Source: Ferruginibacter sp.
GTDB lineage: Bacteria > Bacteroidota > Bacteroidia > Chitinophagales > Chitinophagaceae
Reading direction: 5' to 3'
NCBI GenBank assembly: GCA_025351645.1
Contig: JANXVN010000118.1
Coordinates: 1 to 47,948 of the forward strand
Length of the DNA: 47,948 nt
The notes under the pieces were generated by a model. The model saw nothing but the letters and a program-made list of their open reading frames with translations. It had not been told where the DNA came from and did not search any database. A program made the position numbers and the translations under genes. Below, piece after piece: positions 18,048-26,810 of the stretch. How positions within the stretch are numbered: the first letter of the stretch is position 1; every line of letters starts with the position of its first letter.

Positions 18048-18661
18048 GCATTACCCAAACTATAAAAACTAATACGTTGTTGAAAAAAATAGTGCATTGG
18101 TGCCTGGTGCCAAAATACCAGGCAAGGCCAAGGGCATGGGTAAGGTGGATAGTTAACCCATTTTACCATAGCAAAGGTAAAGGTGCTGTTATATGCTGGC
18201 GCACCAGGGTAGATGTGTTGCCCTTTCAGCCATTTTCCATCGGCAGCCGTAGCACTATAGAAGATTTTTGCACCATTAATAACGGCGTAGGGGGTGTACA
18301 TATTGGCAATAATGCAAGGGTAGGCATGGGCACCGTTATTATTGGCCCGGTAACTATTGGCAACAATGTTATGCTTGCGCAAAATATTGTGCTAAGTGGC
18401 TTAAACCATAACTATACCAACCCCCGCACACCCATTAGCATGCAAGGCGAAACGGTGGCTGCTATAGTTGTTGAAGATGATTGCTGGATTGGCGCCAACG
18501 CGGTAATTACTGCCGGCATAACAATTGGCAAGCATAGCGTGGTTGCAGGCGGGGCAGTTGTTACTAAAAACATACCGCCATATTCAGTAGCAATGGGCAA
18601 CCCTGCCAGGGTGGTAAAAATGTATAATTTTAATACGGAAACCTGGGATAAAGTTAGTTAA
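18044..18661 (+). CDS. Hexapeptide-repeat acyltransferase (WcaF/maltose-acetyltransferase type)
   Basis: A 205-residue left-handed beta-helix enzyme. The isoleucine-patch hexapeptides run through GSRSTIEDFCTINNG, IGNNARVGMGTVIIG, IGNNVMLAQNIVLSG and DDCWIGANAVITAGITIG, ending with VVAGGAVVTKNIPPYSVAMGNPARVV. The catalytic His is expected in GLNHNYTNP. It should move an acetyl group from acetyl-CoA to a sugar hydroxyl, decorating the EPS. Its ATG overlaps the preceding glycosyltransferase stop. Downstream lies nearly 0.9 kb of repeat-rich, gene-free DNA. Confidence 0.88.
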   Translation: MSITQTIKTNTLLKKIVHWCLVPKYQARPRAWVRWIVNPFYHSKGKGAVICWRTRVDVLPFQPFSIGSRSTIEDFCTINNGVGGVHIGNNARVGMGTVIIGPVTIGNNVMLAQNIVLSGLNHNYTNPRTPISMQGETVAAIVVEDDCWIGANAVITAGITIGKHSVVAGGAVVTKNIPPYSVAMGNPARVVKMYNFNTETWDKVS

Positions 18662-18664
18662 TAA

Positions 18665-18761
18665 AACGCCCGGCAAACTAAGGCCTTATCGCTTGTTTTG
18701 AGATGTTTAGGGTGAGGTATAATCAAACAATTAAACTTTTAGTTTAACGGCACTACTATTG
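18665..18761 (+). repeat. Decayed copy of the 91-bp miniature inverted-repeat element
   Basis: The right half (AGGGTGAGGTA, then AAACA, then TTTAACGGCAC..ATTG) follows the same order as the intact copies at 31631 and 36163. The left half is recognisable only as AACTAAGGCC. The terminal repeats are degraded, so this is a tentative family member. Confidence 0.4.
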
Positions 18762-18835
18762 AATTAAAATTAAGCGTAAACAAGGGGCTTATTTCAGCTT
18801 TTGAGTTATCACCTCACTTTGTATTGCTACTTCCG

Positions 18836-19021
18836 GCTTATCCCGCCGGGATAATATACTCTTCTTAAATTGCTACAATCAGCTTATCCGGTTGGTATAA
18901 AATATATTCCTCTTATAATGCTTCAATAAGGATACCCCTAGGATAAATAAATCTATCTCCGCTATTTACAATGAGGTTTATCCCGATGTGATAAAATATA
19001 ACTTAAGTAAATAGTAACAAC
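18836..19021 (+). repeat. Four degenerate tandem repeats built on a TTATCC/GGATAA dyad
   Basis: Units start near 18836, 18882, 18931 and 18976 (spacing 46, 49 and 45). Each opens with a variant of TTATCCC-GCC-GGGATAA followed by an AT-rich AATATA word; the first is a perfect 7-3-7 dyad. No gene overlaps it. It lies between the convergent ends of two EPS gene sets, so it may be repetitive, terminating or protein-binding DNA. Confidence 0.55.
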
Positions 19022-19281
19022 CGGCAACTCCAGAGGGATTTAACAAATTCACAATTTTAATGCACCTGGGCCAACTGAAATCCCATTAGGATAGGGACAG
19101 GTGGTGTGAAGTAAATAAATGTGCACCTCTAAACTTTTCCGGCGTTAAAATATGAGTAGGGATCAGACCAAAAATCAATCCGCGGGATTTAATTTATTTT
19201 TTAACCCTTAGGGTGCTAAGGGACTGCACATAAAGAGAGTGGCTTGAGGTTAGATAAAACAGGCAAGCCCATAAATGGTAT

Positions 19282-19440
19282 CACCACGTTAGTTTAGGCT
19301 ATGGACTTTAGTTTAAGGATTTAGCTTTTACAAACGGTTTAAATAAAGGATAAATAAAATAAAAGAACGGAGAAGCCACCAAATAGACTTTCAGTACCGA
19401 ATTCAACCTATGGGTTTACAACTTATAGTATTTGAGTTTA
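19282..19440 (+). mobile_element. Internally deleted derivative of an IS200/IS605-type element
   Basis: The left segment (TCACCACGTTAGTTTAGGC onward, about 55 bases) matches the left end of the element at 34769. The right segment (ATTCAACCTATGGGTTT ... ATAGTATTTGAGTT) matches that element's right end. The transposase is missing, so this is about 160 bp of end-only DNA that could be moved in trans. Confidence 0.6.
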
Positions 19441-19537
19441 CCAGCATTGAAGCAAAACTAAAACTTAAGAATTCAATGCTAGGTGACGCTTTCAAAATAT
19501 CAACATAATAAGTCAAGTGCAACTTACAGACTGGCAA

Positions 19538-20560
19538 TTATACAGTTTTTTTATTGCCTGTTATACTGCCCAGCACATACCGGTTAGTAAAATCCCAACT
19601 TTTTAATAGCCATACCAACCCCATTGTAAGTAATAATACCACCACAAAAATACCGCTTGCCTGCAGGTTGGTAACATCATGCTGGCCCTTATTATACAGC
19701 ACCTTATAAACGCCAGCAATTATTAAAGGATGGTAAAGGTATATGCCTAATGATTGCTCATTAACAAGCAAAAACCATTTGTTTTGAAAATAGTTTTTTG
19801 GAGCAATATACAGCAGGATAAATATTACCAAACAGGTATTAAAAAGCAAGTAGGGCCAAACAATGTATATGCTCGATGAATTTTTAAGTACTAAAAATAC
19901 CAACACTGCAATGGCAATCGCCTGTATACTAATAAGCTGTATAGAAGTTATATTTATCTGCACTATTTTATTGCGTATGCAAAAGGCTAATATAAAAAAG
20001 AAGAGGTAGGCCACCATTCTTTTATCCCCCAGCCAATACAGGGGAAGTTCAGTAACCGTAAGCGGTGTATCCCTATACACATTGTACCACACAATTGTTA
20101 TGATAGCTGTAGCTAACAATACAATCCACGCCGGTATTTTATGCTTTATTATTGTATAACAAATAGTGGCACCAATAAGGTAAGAGGGTATGTACCATAA
20201 ATGATAGTATGGATAAATGATGTCTGCAAACTGTAGCCGTATGTTACGTCCTTCACTAAACCTAAGCGGCATAAAAATAAGCGATGCAGCTATCCATGGT
20301 AGTATAAGCCTATGCCAAAGCCTTTTCATATAACCCTTATAGCCATTTTTAAAGGCAGCCTCTTTCAATAAAAAACCACTAATGGCCATAAATAAAGGCA
20401 TGTGAAAAAAATACATAAAGTATAGCATTGTACTTGGTGGCAGGCAATGTGCAAACACTACCATTATTATTAGCAGCCCTTTTGCACCGTTTAAGCCGGG
20501 GTACATTTTTACCAGCTCTTTAGTTGGAGGCATACTTATTTGCGTTGCACAACTATTCAT
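19538..20560 (-). CDS. Membrane acyltransferase (acyltransferase family 3)
   Basis: A 340-residue protein with about ten TM segments. The N-terminal GLNGAKGLLIIMVVFAHCLP contains the motif region with the His typical of acyltransferase-3 (OafA/NodX-like) enzymes. The next segment reads FFHMPLFMAISGFLL. These proteins move acetyl or other acyl groups across the membrane onto polysaccharide sugars. It is the last gene of the minus-strand EPS operon and its start overlaps the preceding glycosyltransferase by eight bases. With the soluble hexapeptide acetyltransferase at 18044, it suggests at least two acylation steps. Confidence 0.88.
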   Translation of the reverse strand: MNSCATQISMPPTKELVKMYPGLNGAKGLLIIMVVFAHCLPPSTMLYFMYFFHMPLFMAISGFLLKEAAFKNGYKGYMKRLWHRLILPWIAASLIFMPLRFSEGRNIRLQFADIIYPYYHLWYIPSYLIGATICYTIIKHKIPAWIVLLATAIITIVWYNVYRDTPLTVTELPLYWLGDKRMVAYLFFFILAFCIRNKIVQINITSIQLISIQAIAIAVLVFLVLKNSSSIYIVWPYLLFNTCLVIFILLYIAPKNYFQNKWFLLVNEQSLGIYLYHPLIIAGVYKVLYNKGQHDVTNLQASGIFVVVLLLTMGLVWLLKSWDFTNRYVLGSITGNKKTV

Positions 20561-21758
20561 TTAATAACTGTTTTTGGGTGAGGTAAATTTTTTCAATGCA
20601 GGCTTGCCATGTGTGCCCTTTGGCAAAAGCAACCGCATCGGCAACAGCCTCTTCATCTTTGGGCAACAATGCTTTTTCAATAGCTTGTATGTAGGTATCC
20701 GGGCTATTTGCTAATTGCACATGTGGCAAAAACATTTGCATGGCAAGCGTATTTGTTGCCACAACAGGCTTGCCCATTGCTAAGTATTCATCAATCTTTC
20801 TTGGGTAATTGCCAATGGTCAATGGGTTAACAAGCTGGGGGTTCAGGCATACATCGAGGTGCTGTATATAGGCAGGCAATAACGATGGTTTTTTAGTTCC
20901 TAAAAAATGTACGTTAGGCAAATTGTGAAGTTTGCTTTGTTCAAATAATATTTCTTCCGGGCCAATATATACCCAGTGCCAATTTTTATTTCTTAGGGCT
21001 AAGGTTTCCAGCAGGGCAATGTCTAAGCGCTCGCCTGTTAAATAGCCGGTATAGCCAATGCGGGGCGTTGGTATGGCCATCATGTCAATAGGTAGCGGAT
21101 ATCTTTTTGCCGCATCAAATATCTCTAGTTCGCAGCCCTGGCCAACATTAATGCTTTCTGGGTTGTATTCTTTTGCATATTCGGCCAGGTAACCAGAATT
21201 TGTAAAAATAGCATCGGCTTTACTAATGGTTGCTGGTTCTAGCCTGCTGCCATGAAATTTAAAGTAGGGATGTTCAACAAGGTTATCCCTTATGTAATAA
21301 AAGCTTAACAATGGGCGCAGGTATTTTTTAGTATGCACGCCGGTATACATCTGGCTATCGTTCAGTACAATGCATTTATCTTTTTGCCAGCCTACTTTAA
21401 GGATAGCCCTTTTTAGGCTTTTAAAAAACCACCTGGCATTTTTTTCATTTAATTGGGTATGCAAATAAATATTTTTTATCCAGCTAATAGAAATGCTGAT
21501 AGTTGCCGGGGTATGCACCCATATATTGTGTGCGGCGCGCCTGGTATTTTTACCAAAGCCAATGGCCAGTTTTAAACGGTGCCTGCCATGGGCATGCCTT
21601 ATCTCTTTAAGGGCAGTCTTAACATCCATTGGTGGGTTAACATACATCACTGGCCTATCTTTGCTAAGCTCAAGGGCAAGGTTACGGGCATTGCTGCCTA
21701 ACCCAAGTGCCCATTGTTGCTGTGCAATTATTATGTAAGGCTCATTTCCTTTTTTCAT
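20553..21758 (-). CDS. GT-B glycosyltransferase (TuaH-like)
   Basis: A 401-residue GT-B fold protein. The N-terminal half opens with YIIIAQQQWALGLGSNARNLA and continues with DRPVMYVNPP. The C-terminal half holds PRIGYTGYLTGERLDIALLE, WVYIGPEE, NVHFLGTKKPSLLPAYIQHLDVCLNP and PRKIDEYLAMGKPVVATNT. That pattern fits glycosyltransferases related to teichuronic-acid TuaH. It would add one sugar during EPS repeat assembly. It is separated from the upstream GT2 by 88 bases, the longest gap in the operon, which holds an inverted CCTTAT/ATAAGG. It overlaps the acyltransferase gene. Confidence 0.85.
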   Translation of the reverse strand: MKKGNEPYIIIAQQQWALGLGSNARNLALELSKDRPVMYVNPPMDVKTALKEIRHAHGRHRLKLAIGFGKNTRRAAHNIWVHTPATISISISWIKNIYLHTQLNEKNARWFFKSLKRAILKVGWQKDKCIVLNDSQMYTGVHTKKYLRPLLSFYYIRDNLVEHPYFKFHGSRLEPATISKADAIFTNSGYLAEYAKEYNPESINVGQGCELEIFDAAKRYPLPIDMMAIPTPRIGYTGYLTGERLDIALLETLALRNKNWHWVYIGPEEILFEQSKLHNLPNVHFLGTKKPSLLPAYIQHLDVCLNPQLVNPLTIGNYPRKIDEYLAMGKPVVATNTLAMQMFLPHVQLANSPDTYIQAIEKALLPKDEEAVADAVAFAKGHTWQACIEKIYLTQKQLLNE

Positions 21759-21846
21759 ATTGTTTGTTGTTAACTCTTAAACCATTCCTTATGCCCCATA
21801 TAAGGCAAAAGATTGCGGGTAAAAAAATAATGTTCCAGGGCATAGG

Positions 21847-23031
21847 TTATTGGTTGTTGGTTGAAGTATCGCCATGAGGCGTATGTATAAATTGATTGCG
21901 GGCTTTGCCACTATGCAGCAAGGCCTTTACCATTGATAAAAGTGCTGCGGGTATTTGTAAAAATGCGAATAGTAATTTTTTATTGTACCAGCTATAAGGG
22001 ATACCCATAAACAAGCTTGCTGCCAAAGCTATGGTTAGGCCCATGCTAAAGAACATAAATTGATGAGAGAAAATAAATACCCATACCAACCAAAGCAGCA
22101 AAGTAGCTACCAGCATCACCCTTGGCAGTAGGTAGGTTTGAACCGCTTTGTCAAAAAAAGCAATATTGCCCTTAAATAATTGTACCCATCCTTCTATAAA
22201 ATATTTTTTAAAAAACTCTGCCTGCATGGCAAGCCACCTGCTTCTTTGCTTGCTGAATACATACGTGCCTGCAACCTTTTCATCATACACATATTCACCA
22301 TCCAAAAAGGCTATTTTTTTTCGCTGCCTCAAAAGGCGAAACTCCAGTTCCTTGTCTTCTCCCGCGGTATCGCCAATATTTTGTAGCAGTGAAATAAACA
22401 AGGCCGCATCGAACGCCATACCGCTGCCTATTAATGCACAGGGCAAGCCGGCAGCAACATGCCCGCGGCGAAAAATATGGTTATTGACCTCTTCTGTACA
22501 AGCATCTAAAAAGGCAAAGGGCGATGCCATATTTTTAGCGGTACGATGCCCTTGTACTGCCAGGTAGCCTTGCTCAAAAGCATTGTTCACTGCGTTTAAA
22601 AAGCCCGGTGCCATATGGTTGTCAGCATCCAGTATAAGCACTATATCAACAGGGTCGTTGGCCATTACCTTTATGGCCTGGTGCAATGCTTTGCCCTTGG
22701 TACTTTTTTCAAACTTTACCTGTATTATCTTAATTGGCAGCCTATGCAGCGCTGCCAGGGTTTGTTCGCTGAAAGAGTCTGCAATTACCACCACTTCAAA
22801 AAGTTCTGCCGGGTATATCTGGCACAAAGCATCTTTTGCCGTAGCTATAATCACTGCATCTTCTTTATAGCCGGGTATAAAGATGCGTATCTTCCTAAGC
22901 GTTTTAGCGGGCGGAAAAATAGTTGGCTTGCGTAGTTTTGCTGCCACCGAAAAAAATAATAAATACGTTACCTGCCAGGTAAGAAAAACAAGTATGCAGT
23001 ATTGAAGCAGCGTGCCAATTTGTTGTAACAT
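21847..23031 (-). CDS. Membrane family 2 glycosyltransferase with QxxRW motif
   Basis: A 394-residue processive-type GT2. It has an N-terminal TM at about 8-30, a GT-A domain with RIFIPGYKEDAVI, VLILDADNHM (DxD) and AGEDKELEFRL, the diagnostic QRSRWLAMQ (QxxRW) motif, and three or four TMs at about 290-375. This layout matches cellulose/hyaluronan-synthase-like enzymes, though such proteins in Wzy loci often add single sugars. Glu-Asp-rich GEDKE may supply the catalytic base. It starts 11 bases after the previous GT2 stop, within the EPS operon. Confidence 0.88.
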   Translation of the reverse strand: MLQQIGTLLQYCILVFLTWQVTYLLFFSVAAKLRKPTIFPPAKTLRKIRIFIPGYKEDAVIIATAKDALCQIYPAELFEVVVIADSFSEQTLAALHRLPIKIIQVKFEKSTKGKALHQAIKVMANDPVDIVLILDADNHMAPGFLNAVNNAFEQGYLAVQGHRTAKNMASPFAFLDACTEEVNNHIFRRGHVAAGLPCALIGSGMAFDAALFISLLQNIGDTAGEDKELEFRLLRQRKKIAFLDGEYVYDEKVAGTYVFSKQRSRWLAMQAEFFKKYFIEGWVQLFKGNIAFFDKAVQTYLLPRVMLVATLLLWLVWVFIFSHQFMFFSMGLTIALAASLFMGIPYSWYNKKLLFAFLQIPAALLSMVKALLHSGKARNQFIHTPHGDTSTNNQ

Positions 23032-23042
23032 GGGTAGTAGTT

Positions 23043-23987
23043 TTATGCGCTATCAGGGGTAAGCTGATGCACCAGGGATGAGGAATGTATTAACGGTTCT
23101 TTATTAGCCTTGTTACGCAGGTTCCAACGCAAGGCAAGCGCTATTGCTTTGCTATGCTGCCATTGCCCCTGCAATGCATGTTTGCAAATATGTGCCGGGG
23201 TAGATACAGATATAAAAAATAAGGCAGCAATAAGGTAACGCCAGCCTTTATAATTCCTTCGGATAAATAAAAGCCTATTCCGGTATAAATAAGCTGTTTT
23301 AAAGGGAGAGCCAATGCCAGTTGAAACAGATTCTTTATGGAACACTTCTGCACTGCCCACGTAGCATACCTTAAAGCCTGATTGCTTAAACCTTGCAGCC
23401 CAATCCAGTTCTTCATAATATAAAAAGAAGGCCTCGCTCATTATGCCCACTTGCTCCAGTAACCGCCTGGGTATCATCATGGCCGCGCCATTTGGCTGGT
23501 CTGTTTGCCTGGTATCATTAAATTGCCCTTCGTCTTTTTGCAGGTAGCCTATGTTATGGCTGCGGCTTGTTAATGGGTGCAGCCCTATGCTGCCTGCATA
23601 TTGTATGGTATCCGGCAGCGAATAGTATTTTATTTTTGGGCAGGCAATAGCGCATGTTGCATCTTGCTGAAGGTAAGCTACCAATTTACTCACCAGGCCA
23701 GGCGTTACTTCAGTATCGTTATTCAATAAAAAAATGTATTCTCCTTTTGCAAAATGAAGCCCTATATTATTGCCGCCTGCAAAGCCAACGTTATGTGGCG
23801 AGCTAATGTGTTTTATAAATGGAAATTGTTTTTTTAGGTTGATAGATGAATGTTTGGGCGAAGCGTTGTCCACAACAATTACCTCCCAGTTAGGATAATC
23901 CAATAATGATAAAGACTTAAGCAGCGAGGCTGTAACGGCAGGGGTATCGTAATTAATAGTAATGATGGATACTAAGGGCGTTTTCAT
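23043..23987 (-). CDS. Family 2 glycosyltransferase (rhamnosyltransferase-like)
   Basis: A 314-residue GT2. The start reads VSIITINYDTPAVTASLLKSL. The fold continues with VVDNASPKHS, GFAGGNNIGLHFAKGEYIFLLNNDTEV (metal-binding NND), a GAAMMIPR stretch and FFLYYEELDWAARFKQSGFKVCYVGSAEVFHKESVSTG. This set is typical of WbbL/rhamnosyltransferase-like enzymes. A hydrophobic C-terminal segment at about 248-268 may anchor it to the membrane. Its ATG overlaps the Wzy stop by four bases, showing translational coupling. The sugar donor is not provable from sequence. Confidence 0.88.
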   Translation of the reverse strand: MKTPLVSIITINYDTPAVTASLLKSLSLLDYPNWEVIVVDNASPKHSSINLKKQFPFIKHISSPHNVGFAGGNNIGLHFAKGEYIFLLNNDTEVTPGLVSKLVAYLQQDATCAIACPKIKYYSLPDTIQYAGSIGLHPLTSRSHNIGYLQKDEGQFNDTRQTDQPNGAAMMIPRRLLEQVGIMSEAFFLYYEELDWAARFKQSGFKVCYVGSAEVFHKESVSTGIGSPFKTAYLYRNRLLFIRRNYKGWRYLIAALFFISVSTPAHICKHALQGQWQHSKAIALALRWNLRNKANKEPLIHSSSLVHQLTPDSA

Positions 23988-25435
23988 GGTAATGATATTT
24001 TAGGTACGGGCTTATCGTCCCACCGTGGGCTCATCCATATTAACGCCCAGCTTACATAAACTATTGCGGAAGATGGCATAGTATTTAAAACTTCGTTGCC
24101 GTAACTACATAATAAAATACCTGTGGAGCCTGCACACAAGGCAGTTAGCTGGTTCCGTAGTATAGCATTGTTTGTTTGCCAGATGATACCTATGCTTTTA
24201 CCCAATATATAAAGCATTATGCCAAACCATATTATAAAACCAACAATGCCATACATAGCCCATATTTTTACGAATAAGCTATCTGGCGGTATGGTGGAAA
24301 TAAATTTAGTTGAGTTATACTTAAGGCCCCAAGTGCCTATGGTGCCAACGCCCGCACCAAAGGGCTTATTGCTTAAATAATCCCTTAGTATAGCCTGGTT
24401 GTTTAGCCTAACCATAAGTGAAGCATCGTTAGGGTCCAGCGATGTACGCAGCCTGGATATTTGCTGGTTGCCACTACCTGCATGCGTGTACTTTAAAATG
24501 CTAAAAAACATCATCCCGCATAAAGCGCCTGCTATTAATATGCTACCTTTTTTGCTAAGCAATAGATAAATAAATAGGCCGCCTACCAGCCCAAATAAAG
24601 CGCCCCTTGTGCCTGATAGCAGCATGCCGTACACCAGTAACAGCCCAGCGATAGCATACCAACATTTTTTTGTCGTGGTATAAGGGCCTAAAGCCAGTAT
24701 GATAGCAACAACTGCAATATGTGCCTGCGATGCGCCAAATTGCGCTGCTTCTGAATAAAAAGAAAATATCCTAAGCTTGCCAAATAGCAGGTGTGTTTTT
24801 TTTGCACCAGCTTCAAGCCACCTGTTTTCTGCCGCATCTACACCCAAAAATAATTGCTTAACGCCATACAATGCACCGGCAACCGAAAGCAATATAATAA
24901 TATTTAAAAACAGGTTTATATCAACTTTTTTATTAAAAACCATAAAAACCAGGGGGATAGTTAGCACCCAATAAAGCGAAGCAGAGCGCATTTCATAAAA
25001 CCAGCCTTCAATGCTCGGCTTATCTGGGTTAACAATTTGCAGTAGGGTGATGGCTAACCATGCAACGGCCATCCAAACAAGGCTGTTATTTAAATGCCGC
25101 AGGCGGTACCTGCCACTTCTATGAAAAATAATGCCCAGCCATGCAAGCAGCAATAGCCCATCTTGCCCAAGCCCAAATTGTACGCCATCAATATGCTTGC
25201 CAAGGGTTGAGTTTAAAAAACAGTACACTAAAAAAGTGAGTAAGGTAATGCGTGGCTGGAGGAATGCAATTATCAAATAACCAATTACAAATGGCGATAT
25301 TATTAATAAAGTTGCAACAGGCATGCCTGCTACTGCTATTATCCACCCAAAAAAGAGTGACAATATAAGGCCAGTGCCAACCCATAAGCTGGTTGTAACA
25401 GTAGTTTGCCTATCATAAAATAAATTTTTTTCCAT
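23984..25435 (-). CDS. O-antigen ligase/Wzy-type polymerase
   Basis: A 483-residue polytopic membrane protein with about 12 TM segments and a large external loop, the hallmark plan of Wzy/WaaL proteins. The Wzy_C-family phrase GMLLSGTRGALFGLVGG lies near the middle, and KPFGAGVGTIGTWG sits in the periplasmic loop. In a locus with a flippase and a Wzz-like protein, a polymerase role (joining EPS repeat units) is more likely than ligation to lipid A core, because no core biosynthesis genes are present. Wzy and ligase share the fold and are hard to separate by sequence. Confidence 0.85.
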   Translation of the reverse strand: MEKNLFYDRQTTVTTSLWVGTGLILSLFFGWIIAVAGMPVATLLIISPFVIGYLIIAFLQPRITLLTFLVYCFLNSTLGKHIDGVQFGLGQDGLLLLAWLGIIFHRSGRYRLRHLNNSLVWMAVAWLAITLLQIVNPDKPSIEGWFYEMRSASLYWVLTIPLVFMVFNKKVDINLFLNIIILLSVAGALYGVKQLFLGVDAAENRWLEAGAKKTHLLFGKLRIFSFYSEAAQFGASQAHIAVVAIILALGPYTTTKKCWYAIAGLLLVYGMLLSGTRGALFGLVGGLFIYLLLSKKGSILIAGALCGMMFFSILKYTHAGSGNQQISRLRTSLDPNDASLMVRLNNQAILRDYLSNKPFGAGVGTIGTWGLKYNSTKFISTIPPDSLFVKIWAMYGIVGFIIWFGIMLYILGKSIGIIWQTNNAILRNQLTALCAGSTGILLCSYGNEVLNTMPSSAIVYVSWALIWMSPRWDDKPVPKISLP

Positions 25436-25454
25436 TAATTATTTACGGCAATTA

Positions 25455-26774
25455 TTACCTAAAACGTACAATGCCTTTTTTTACAAATGAAAAACTATAC
25501 TGGTACACTTGGCCCCATATATTGCCATTGGCCAATATGCCCGTTCGGGCTAACATATACCACCCAAGTATGGCGCCCGTAGCCACATTTAACACGGAAG
25601 CAAATGCCACCCATATTAGTTGGTGCGTAAGGGTAATGGCCAATATATCTGCTACTATATTTACGGTTGCCATTACAAATACCTTTTTAAAATTCATTGC
25701 AGGGCGTTGCAGCGCATCCAGGCTAATGCCCGTCATCCTGTCTGTTGGCAGTAGCAAGGCATATAAAATAAACATCCTGAAAATAGGGGTGGTATCAGCA
25801 TATTTTGCGCCGCCGATAACCAATACGATGTAAGGTGCAACAATGAAAGCAATTATAAGCGCAGGTATGTACAGCAGGTATGCCCAGCTTAAATATTCTA
25901 TAAAGCTATTTTTAAAAGCACTATGGTCGCCGTCGTTATTTTTGGCCGCTAATTGCGGAAACGCAGTGGTGCTAAGGCTGCGGAGCGGTATTTCAAAAAG
26001 CTCAGTTAATTTCAATGGTACGGCGTAACTGGCAACAGCAAGCGGCCCCATAAGCATGCCGATTAAAAAAGTATCTGCGCTTTTTAACAGGTTGGTAGTT
26101 GCTAAGGTTGCCAGCGTGTATTTTATCAGCCCAAACAAAGCTTTTGCCTCCGCTACTGTTTTGTGCATTATTTGTAATGGGTTTGTTTTTTTACATAATA
26201 GTACCATCACCAATAAAAAAGATGTAAAACATAAATGCACGGTAGCAAAATTTTGCAGGCTGCCCCCTTTATAAAATGCATATAAAGCAATTAATAACGC
26301 ATTTACGCTTTGCGATACACGCAGCCATAAAAGAAACCGCAGGTCTTGCCGGGCAACTGCTGTTGCTTCTGCAATATGCAACGGCAGGGTAACAAGGCCT
26401 AACAATGCATACCAGCCACAAAATACCTGTATGCCCGGCTGATGTGTAAACACGCCAGAAAAATAAAGTATTGCTAAAATAACCGACAAGGAAAAAGAAA
26501 GTATTGCGCCAAGCCAGTAAGCGCTACCAGTAATATTTAGTAATTGTGCTTTGCTGCTGCCTGCCGCTCGCATTACCAGGGCTGTTTGCAGGCCGCCAGA
26601 TTTTATCATTTCGAACAATACCACTGCAGCCATATAAATAACATATTGCCCCAGTACCATTGGTGCTGCAGTACGTACCAACAACATAAAAGACAGTACC
26701 CCAATAACAGCAGGCACCAACTGGCTTGCAAAAGCCAGCACCTGTATATTGGCCTGTTTATTATTTGGTAGCAT
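25455..26774 (-). CDS. Wzx-type polysaccharide flippase (MOP superfamily)
   Basis: A 439-residue protein with about 12-14 TM segments and the size of Wzx/RfbX flippases. The opening ASQLVPAVIGVLSFMLLVRTAAPMVLGQYVIYMA matches the first two helices of polysaccharide-export MOP proteins. The later phrase LTELFEIPLRSLSTTAFPQLAAKN is also typical. It should flip lipid-linked repeat units to the periplasmic face for polymerisation. It starts 36 bases after the Wzz-like stop and ends 19 bases before the Wzy start. Confidence 0.88.
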   Translation of the reverse strand: MLPNNKQANIQVLAFASQLVPAVIGVLSFMLLVRTAAPMVLGQYVIYMAAVVLFEMIKSGGLQTALVMRAAGSSKAQLLNITGSAYWLGAILSFSLSVILAILYFSGVFTHQPGIQVFCGWYALLGLVTLPLHIAEATAVARQDLRFLLWLRVSQSVNALLIALYAFYKGGSLQNFATVHLCFTSFLLVMVLLCKKTNPLQIMHKTVAEAKALFGLIKYTLATLATTNLLKSADTFLIGMLMGPLAVASYAVPLKLTELFEIPLRSLSTTAFPQLAAKNNDGDHSAFKNSFIEYLSWAYLLYIPALIIAFIVAPYIVLVIGGAKYADTTPIFRMFILYALLLPTDRMTGISLDALQRPAMNFKKVFVMATVNIVADILAITLTHQLIWVAFASVLNVATGAILGWYMLARTGILANGNIWGQVYQYSFSFVKKGIVRFR

Positions 26775-26810
26775 TGTTTATTAATTGCGTTTATATTTAT
26801 GTGGGATACC

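Noticed and set aside
18836-19021. Possible CRISPR array
   Set aside because: The repeats are degenerate along their whole length, there are no conserved repeats with unique spacers, and no cas genes are near.
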